Part shown: one piece after another, positions 58,508-64,000 of the stretch
Layout of the letters: each line of letters opens with the position of its first letter
How positions within the stretch are numbered: the first letter of the stretch is position 1
Assembly (NCBI RefSeq): GCF_030445035.2
Contig: NC_080678.1
Coordinates: 114,492,599-114,556,598 of the forward strand
Direction: 5' to 3'
Source of the DNA: Dasypus novemcinctus
Lineage: Eukaryota > Chordata > Mammalia > Cingulata > Dasypodidae
Length of the DNA stretch: 64,000 nt
Notes under the pieces: generated by a model
Databases searched by the model: none
What the model saw: the letters and a program-made list of their open reading frames with translations, nothing else
Told to the model about the DNA's origin: nothing
Made by a program: the position numbers and the translations under genes

Positions 58508-58837
58508 TTTTTTTTTAAAAGATTTATTTCTCCCCATCCCCTCATTGTTTGCACTCGCTGTGTCCATTTGTCTTCCTTGTTTCTTCAGGAGGCACTGGGA
58601 ACTGAACCCAGGACCTCCGATGTGGGAGGGTGGCACCTCATCGCTTGAGCCACCTCTGTTCCCTGCTTTGTTGTGTCTCTCTCATTATGTTTTTCTTCTT
58701 GTGTCCCTTGTTGCATCACTCTGTTGCACCTGCCCATCACTTCAGCTTGTCTTCTTTAGGAGGCACCAGGAACCGAACCAGGGACCTCCCATGTGGTAGA
58801 AAGGAGCTCAGTTGCTTGAGCCACATTTGCATCCCTC
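58508..58837 (-). repeat. Dimeric tRNA-derived SINE
   Basis: Reversed. Two tRNA-like units, with B box complements actgaacccaggacctccga and accgaaccagggacctccca. Tail complement is the T-run at 58508. It lies 120 bp downstream of a DLG5 exon. Confidence 0.88.
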
Positions 58838-60192
58838 ACTAGAAATTCTTTAGAGCGCTGCAGAACGTGTCCCCAACCCCTCCATCAGCAGGATCCATGT
58901 GTGAAGTCACAAAGGAGGAAAGCCTTGCAATGCTGTCTGTCCAGGCAGTCTGCCTGGGGACTTGCCAGCCATTCATTCATTCTGTGATGTTGGTTGAGGA
59001 TGTCCTCGGTATGGGCCAGGACCTCTGGACAGCCGTGGGCAGACAGTGCTGAGCCAGCAAAGTCCCTAGGAGGAGCTGGATAAATGGGGCCGTTAGAGAG
59101 ACAAATATGTCAACAATGAAAATAGTCATGACTGTGAGTCAATGTTTCCAAGGCAGCATATCTCAGGCTCATCCGTCCACTCTGCTTGTGTTATGAGGCT
59201 GTCCATTTAGAGGAGAATCTTTGGGGTATCAGACATCCTCCCTGTGGTTCCAGCTTGCTCCCAGGAGAGCCATTTAAGGCATGATAGCCTTTAGCAGTGG
59301 TTGATAAAAGAAAGATCACACTTTAACCGTAGAAAGTGGCAGAGCCCAATACTCATCAGTGTAATAGAGAGAACTTGAACTTGAGAAGCAGTGGTTCTCT
59401 GTACATTGGAAGTTTTCCTATGCTGATAGTGTGGGGAAGGGGAGTTAAGACCTGGTGTGTTGTGTGAGTGTACAAGCCTGCACACACTTGAGCAGTGGCC
59501 TTTGAGGGAGTTGACAGTGCTTCCTCCTCCATTCAGTAAAATCTAATATTTATTCTGAAAAATCAAACCAGAATCTCCAGGGTTTGAGTGCTCTAAGAAA
59601 AGTCTCAGGCATTTGGAACCTAAGTGTCCAACTCCCCCTGCCAGGTGCCCACCTTGGCTCTCATGAGCAATGGATCTAAATTAAGTTAAATCCTGGAACC
59701 TCTGGAGCTTGAACCTGGGAGAAGGTTTTGCATTTTAATTGCACCAGAGATGCCTGGAACTTTCAAGCATCTTCCATTTGTTCCTTTGGCATACTTGGAT
59801 TTGTACCTTCTCTCTGCTAAGCTCCTAAGTTCTCTAACCCGTGATGCTGACGAGGGGTCAGTGCTGCTCCCGAGGAAGCCCCCAGCCTGTGGGAGCACAG
59901 GTGTGCACCCGATCAGATGACAGCAGGGGCAAGTGCAGCAAGCATTAAATGCAGAGCGCTGGCCGAGGGCTGTGGGACCCTGGTGGAAGCACCCTTCACC
60001 TGGTCTGGGGAGGGGACTGGCGGTGTCCCAGGAAGGCCAAGCAGCCTTTGGAGATGGCCAGAAAGACCTCGGGCCGGCCAGAGCTGTGGGCTTGGGGGAG
60101 GGCACACTTGAGCAGGAAATGAGCAGGTTACAAGAGAGTGTCCCTGGGGCTGAAGGGTCACACCGATGAACCCAGAAAGGGGGTTTGGGTTT
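58838..60192. other. DLG5 intron, no feature recognised
   Basis: Old-repeat-like texture in places (59000-59200 and 59680-59850) that I cannot assign. Confidence 0.4.
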
Positions 60193-61450
60193 TAGGAAGA
60201 AGGGGCATCACTTGCAAGTCATCAGGATATCGAGTCTTTTGTCATCTTTTTCATGGCTTTTTGCAGAGCTGAAGTTTTTAATTTCACCAAAGTCCTTTTT
60301 ATCTTCCCCTAGCCCAAGTCTTGAAAATTTTCTCCTATATGTCCTTCTCAGAGTTTTGTGGTTTTAATTTTTACATTTAAATCTACAAAATTAAATTAAA
60401 AATTGAACCCATGATCCATTTTGAGTTAATTCATAGAAGTTTTGAGGTTTAGATCATTACTTTTTTGCCTGTGGTGTTCAGGTGCTCCAGCACTGTTTGT
60501 TGAACGGACCATCCTTCCACTACTGGCGCTGGTTTCATCCACATTGTTAAAAATCCGTTGCCCTTTGCTTGTGAGGGTCTGTTTCTAGGCTCTCTATTTC
60601 ATACCATTGATCTGTGTCAATACCACACAGTCTCAATCAATGTAGTATATAATATGTTTTGAAGTCAGGTAGTGAGTCCGCAATTTATTCTTCCTTTTTG
60701 TATTAGCCAAAGCGATGCTGAGGCAAAGTACCAGAAATATATTGGCTTTTAAAAGGGTATTTATTTGGGGTAGAAGCTTACAGTCACCAGGCCATAAAGC
60801 ATCAAGTACTTCCCTCACCAAAGTTGCCACGTGGTGGAGCATGATGGCTGCCATCGTCTTCGAGTTCTGCCTCCTTACCCCACCAAGGCTTGGTGTCCTG
60901 GCTTCCTTCAGCATTGCTGGGATAAGTCCCATCTCTCTCTCCAGTCTTGGCTGCTCTCTTCCTTCCACAAGGTCAGCTATGGACTGTCAGGCTCTCTCTC
61001 TTTTTGGGGTCTCTACTGTGTCTACTCCTCTCTGTTCCTCTCCTGTGTGTTTACTTCCCAGGGCTCCAGCATCCAAAACTCTTAACTGCCTCCTCTGCCA
61101 TGTTGTTTTTCTGTGAGTCTGCCTCCACATTCTACTGGCCCAATCCAAGCCCTAATCATAATTTAATCAAGTAAAAGTGAAACCTAAATTCAACACAATT
61201 ATAAGGGTATCACTAGCCCAGAGGAACAGACCAGTTTACAAACATAATCAGTATTTCTTTTTGGAATTCCTCAGTAATATCAAACTGCCACACTTTTCAA
61301 AATTGTTTTGGTCATTTTAGTTCCTTTTCTCTTCTGTATAAATATTAGATAGTCTCATTCACACCTACAAGAAAAAATCTTGCTGGAATTTTGGTAGGAA
61401 ATGCATCAAACGTATAGATCAATTTGTAAAGGATTTGAGTCTTCCTTAAA
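60193..61450 (-). repeat. L1 ORF2 part, antisense, split by a solo LTR
   Basis: Reversed ORF2 sequence (tggttttaatttttacattt, aacccatgatccattttgag, gaagtcaggtagtgagtccg) stops at 60698 and resumes at 61293 (cttttcaaaattgttttggt). Confidence 0.85.
60699..61292 (-). mobile_element. Solo LTR of the MaLR-like family
   Basis: The minus strand starts tgtggcagtttgatatt and ends gctaataca. It shares the blocks agggaagtacttgatgcttt (agggaagtaacttatgcttt in the other copies) and ccccaaataaataccc with the LTRs of 2033-4597. The 5-bp duplication ctttt is exact at 60694-60698 and 61293-61297. At 594 bp it is longer than the other two LTRs. Confidence 0.9.
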
Positions 61451-61634
61451 AAAACACAGTAACCAACCACCGTGAAAACCCACTGAGACTGAAGGGGCCA
61501 TGACTGACCCTCCAGATTGATTGGGAAGCTAGCGTGAGGGGAGGGGGGAAAGGAGTGCATTCGGCTTGGGCTGGGAGCTGGGACAGGCTGGGTGCTTCCC
61601 CGCCCAGAGAGCTGCCCCAGGACCCTCTCCGCAG

Positions 61635-61767
61635 GGAGCAGATGGAATCCCAGTTAGAGAAGGAGGCCTGGTTTCGACAGCTGATGGCCCACAGCTCCCA
61701 CGACTCGGCCATCGACACGGATTCCATGGAGTGGGAAACGGAAGTGGTAGAGTTTGAGAGGGAGATG
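61635..61767 (+). CDS. DLG5: DLG5 exon, end of coiled coil and acidic linker
   Basis: This 133-nt exon enters in phase 2 after the acceptor tccgcag and leaves in phase 0 at the donor gtgagt. It encodes EQMESQLEKEAWFRQLMAHS, then SSHDSAIDTDSMEWETEVVE and FEREM. The HDSAIDTDSMEWE block is a highly conserved acidic signature between the coiled coil and PDZ1 of DLG5. Remembered human differences are Trp for Arg (EAWFRQ) and Met for Thr at the last codon. The first 60 percent of the upstream intron is filled by an antisense L1 that carries a solo LTR. Confidence 0.96.
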
Positions 61768-62069
61768 GTGAGTTGCCTTTGGGGAGTGTGAGGGTGGCAC
61801 CCAAGCTGGGTGGCAACACGTCGGTCCCCTGTGTCACATGGCAGATGCCAGCATGCATGCAGAAGGCAGAGGGAGGAGCAGAGAGTAGGGGGGAGGTGGC
61901 ACCATGAGGACATGTGTCTGTCTGCAGTGGCTGACAGGCAGGGGCAGCTGTTCGCAGGTTTCCAGCCGGGGCCCCGGGCTCCGTCAGGCACGGTGAGGGG
62001 ACTTGGGGGTTTGAGAGCCAAACCTTCCTCCTTGGCACTCAGTCAAGTGTGCTGCTGCTACTTTGACAG

Positions 62070-62197
62070 GAGAATGTGGATTTAAAGGCACTCGGGTTTG
62101 AAATGGCAGAACGCGTGAATGAGCCCTGCTTCCTGGGGGACTGTGGCATATTTGTCACTAAAGTGGACAAAGGGAGTGTTGCTGATGGCAGGTTAAG
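62070..62197 (+). CDS. DLG5: DLG5 exon, start of PDZ1
   Basis: This 128-nt exon enters in phase 0 after the acceptor ctttgacag and leaves in phase 2 at the donor gtaaga. It encodes ENVDLKALGFEMAERVNEPC, then FLGDCGIFVTKVDKGSVADG and RLR. CGIF takes the position of the PDZ carboxylate-binding GLGF loop, and KVDKGSVADGRLR is the typical PDZ strand-turn segment. Remembered human differences include Asn-Val for Asp-Ile, Arg for Gly in AERVNEP and Leu for Pro before GDCG. The rest of PDZ1 must lie past the window end. Confidence 0.95.
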
Positions 62198-62559
62198 GTA
62201 AGAACCGAGGAGCCCCAGGCCCTGGAGGGAAGGGGTCCCCTCCAACCCAATGCAAGGGGCCGTCTCCCAGCGGGCCCCGAGAGCGCCAGGCAGCGACTAA
62301 ACCCGTGTGCCTGCGGGGCGTCCGTCCAAGGCCTGCAGGCGCGGCTGCTAATTTTGTTCTTGTAGGAACCTCCCTGCCTCTCAGTTGCCTCTGCCTCTGC
62401 TTTCCCCCTGTCACCAAGGTGCTGCCACTTGCTCCTCTGACTAGGAAAGGTCTCGGTGGAATGAGTAAAAGCATAGGGCATGCCTGCTCATGCCTTGGAA
62501 TAGGAATGACTGAAAATACTGTGTGCTTCCACAGTCCTTACTGTTTGCTCCATGTATAT
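62198..62559. other. DLG5 intron, no feature recognised
   Basis: Nothing recognised. Confidence 0.45.
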
Positions 62560-62718
62560 AAATAAATTCATTAATCTTTACCATCCTATGAGGAAGATGC
62601 TTTATTACTCCCCTTTTACAGATGAGGACACTGAGGCACAGAGGGCCTATGTCACTTGCAGAAGGTCACTCAAGGTTGGGTAGAACTCAGTCCAGGCAGC
62701 CCAGCTCTAAGTCTGCTG
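62560..62718 (-). repeat. MIR element, split by a mariner
   Basis: Reversed MIR: ttcattaatctttaccatcc, cccttttacagatgaggaca, agaaggtcactcaaggttgg. It continues after the mariner with gtttaaccatta at the window end, matching the MIR 'cttaaccacta' position. Confidence 0.8.
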
Positions 62719-63986
62719 TTAGGTTGGTGCAAAAGTAATTGTGATTCAGACCATGAATTTTAAATCATTATAACTAGGTTCAAACACATCTTTATTACTC
62801 AAAATAGGAACCATTACAATCAACACTTTTTTGCCAATGAGAAATAAGTTTGTTTATTCCTGTAGCATAAAAATCCTTACTTCGGGATTTGATGAACTCT
62901 TGGAAAGCATTTTCTGCATCCTGCTGGTTGTGGAAGCATTTTCCCTGCAAAAAGTTGTCAAGATGCTTCAAGAAGTGGTGGTCAGTTGGTGAGAGGTCAG
63001 ATGAATATGGCGGACGAGGCAAAACTTAGTAGCCCAGTTCTTTCCCTTTTGAAGCATTGGTTGTGCGACATGTGGTTGGGTATTGCCAAGGAGAAGACTT
63101 GGGCCCTTTCTGTTGACCAGTGCTGGCTGCAGGCATTGCAGTCTTAGTGCATCTCATCGATTTGCTGAGCATACTTCCCAGATGTTATGGTTTCGCTGGG
63201 ATTCAGAAAGCTGTGGTTGATAGACCGGCAGCAGACCAACCAACAGTGACCATGACCTTTTTTGGTGCAAATTAGGCTTTGGGAAGTGCTTTGGAGCTTC
63301 TTGGTCCAACCACTGAGCTGGTCATTCCCGGTTGTCATATATAATCCACGTTTCATTGCACATCACAATCCCATCGAGAAATGGTTCCTTATTGTTGCAT
63401 AGAAAAGGAGAAGATGACACTTTGACGATTTTTTTGAATTTCGGTTAGCTCTTGAGGCACCACTTATCAAGCTTTTTCACCTTTCCAATTTGCTTCAAAT
63501 GCTGAACAACTATAGAACGGTCAATGTTGAGTTCTTCGGCAACTTCTCTTATAGTTGTAAGAGGATCAGCTTTGACAATTGCCTTCAAATGGTTGTTGTC
63601 AACTTCCAGTGGCCAGCCACTATGCTCCCTCATCTTCAAGGTTCTCATCTCCTTTGCAAAACTTCTTGAACCAACACTGCACTGTATGTTCATTAGCAGT
63701 TGCTGGGCCAAGTGTGGTGTTCATGTTGTGAGTTGTCTTTGCTGCCTTACAACCCATTCTGAACTCAAGTAAGAAAATCACTTGAATTTTTTTTTTCTAA
63801 CATCATTTCCATAGCCAAAATAAATACAAAATAAACAGCAAGTAATGTCATTAGCAAAAAACCATAAAACTAGAAATGTACATTAAAATGATGTATAACA
63901 TAACCACAGTTACTTAAGAATGTATTCCAGTATCAAATGGCAAATTTCAGCAATGCAAAATTGCAATTACTTTTGCACCAACCTAA
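62719..63986 (-). mobile_element. Mariner transposon with Hsmar1-type ends, full length (1,268 bp)
   Basis: The ends are perfect inverted repeats over 23 bp, beginning ttaggttggtgcaaaagtaa on each strand, the hallmark of Hsmar1-group mariners. Length is close to the 1.29 kb of Hsmar1. The right flank is ta, and the left flank reads tg, so one copy of the TA target site has probably mutated. The transposase relic is on the minus strand. Confidence 0.93.
62795..63711 (-). pseudogene. Mariner transposase, inactivated (Hsmar1/SETMAR type)
   Basis: Three pieces in three frames can be read. The DNA-binding helix-turn-helix part at 63445-63711 includes ADPLTTIREVAEELNIDRS. A middle part lies at 63144-63356 (HSFLNPSETITSGKYAQQID). 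The C-terminal part is at 62795-63022 (PYSSDLSPTDHHFLKHLDNF). The catalytic triad of DD34D mariners is broken. The first Asp is Asn (63355-63357, in MCNETW), the second is Gly (63085-63087), and the third is kept (62996-62998). In-frame stops lie at 63445-63447 and 63322-63324, and at least two frameshifts are needed. Confidence 0.92.
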
Positions 63987-64000
63987 TAGTTTAACCATTA

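Larger units (their letters stand above)
32970..62197 (+). other. DLG5: DLG5 transcription unit (partial, seven visible coding exons)
   Basis: DLG5 is a membrane-associated guanylate-kinase-family scaffold acting at cell junctions, centrosome/cilium and synapses, and is linked in the literature to cadherin-catenin adhesion, Hippo and Hedgehog signalling. Only its N-terminal linker, the long coiled coil and the start of PDZ1 are visible here. The exons match the human protein as I remember it (about 1,919 residues) at roughly 85-95 percent. The six exons from 50830 on splice in frame with one another (phases 2, 0, 2, 2, 0). The first exon is upstream of the window, and the PDZ2-4, SH3 and GUK exons lie downstream. 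Coding sequence for about 160 residues expected between 33038 and 50830 was not found. No other gene was recognised on either strand. Confidence 0.95.

Overview
The window is mammalian nuclear DNA, almost certainly from a xenarthran and most likely an armadillo (Dasypus). The best marker is about two dozen copies of tRNA-derived SINEs of the armadillo DAS type. They have a tRNA-like head with A and B boxes, ending in a 'gaggcactgggaac' or 'gggcctccttgaccc' type body and an A-rich tail. Xenarthran-type L1 3' ends, old L1, L2, MIR and MaLR LTR elements fill much of the rest.

The only protein-coding gene I can support is DLG5 (discs large homolog 5, a MAGUK scaffold protein), on the + strand. 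Seven coding exons are visible. One short exon lies at 32970-33038 (serine-rich N-terminal linker). A run of six lies at 50830-51088, 52394-52703, 57244-57428, 58263-58388, 61635-61767 and 62070-62197 (the long coiled coil, then the start of the first PDZ domain). Splice sites and phases agree from exon to exon in the run of six. The DLG5 first exon must lie upstream of the window and most PDZ, SH3 and guanylate-kinase-like exons downstream.

Layout: 1-32969 is 5' intronic sequence of DLG5. It holds an old antisense L1 (about 731-7740) carrying a complete nested MaLR-like provirus (2033-4597), a solo retroviral LTR near 10.7-11.0 kb, an MLT1-like LTR carrying three tandem SINEs (11324-12140), L2, MIR and many SINEs. 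The stretch 33039-50829 is very repeat-rich, and I could not find in it the DLG5 coding sequence expected between the first and second visible exons (about 160 codons). From 50830 to 62200 is the coiled-coil exon cluster. An antisense L1 at 60.2-61.4 kb in that cluster is split by a second LTR of the same MaLR-like family. The right end (62719-63986) is a full-length but dead mariner element with Hsmar1-type ends, inserted into a MIR.

No bacterial-type system, CRISPR array or operon is present. The points most worth a second look are the Hsmar1-like mariner in a xenarthran, the missing DLG5 exons, and a 60-bp tandem repeat inside the provirus. All family assignments come from reading and memory, not from searches.
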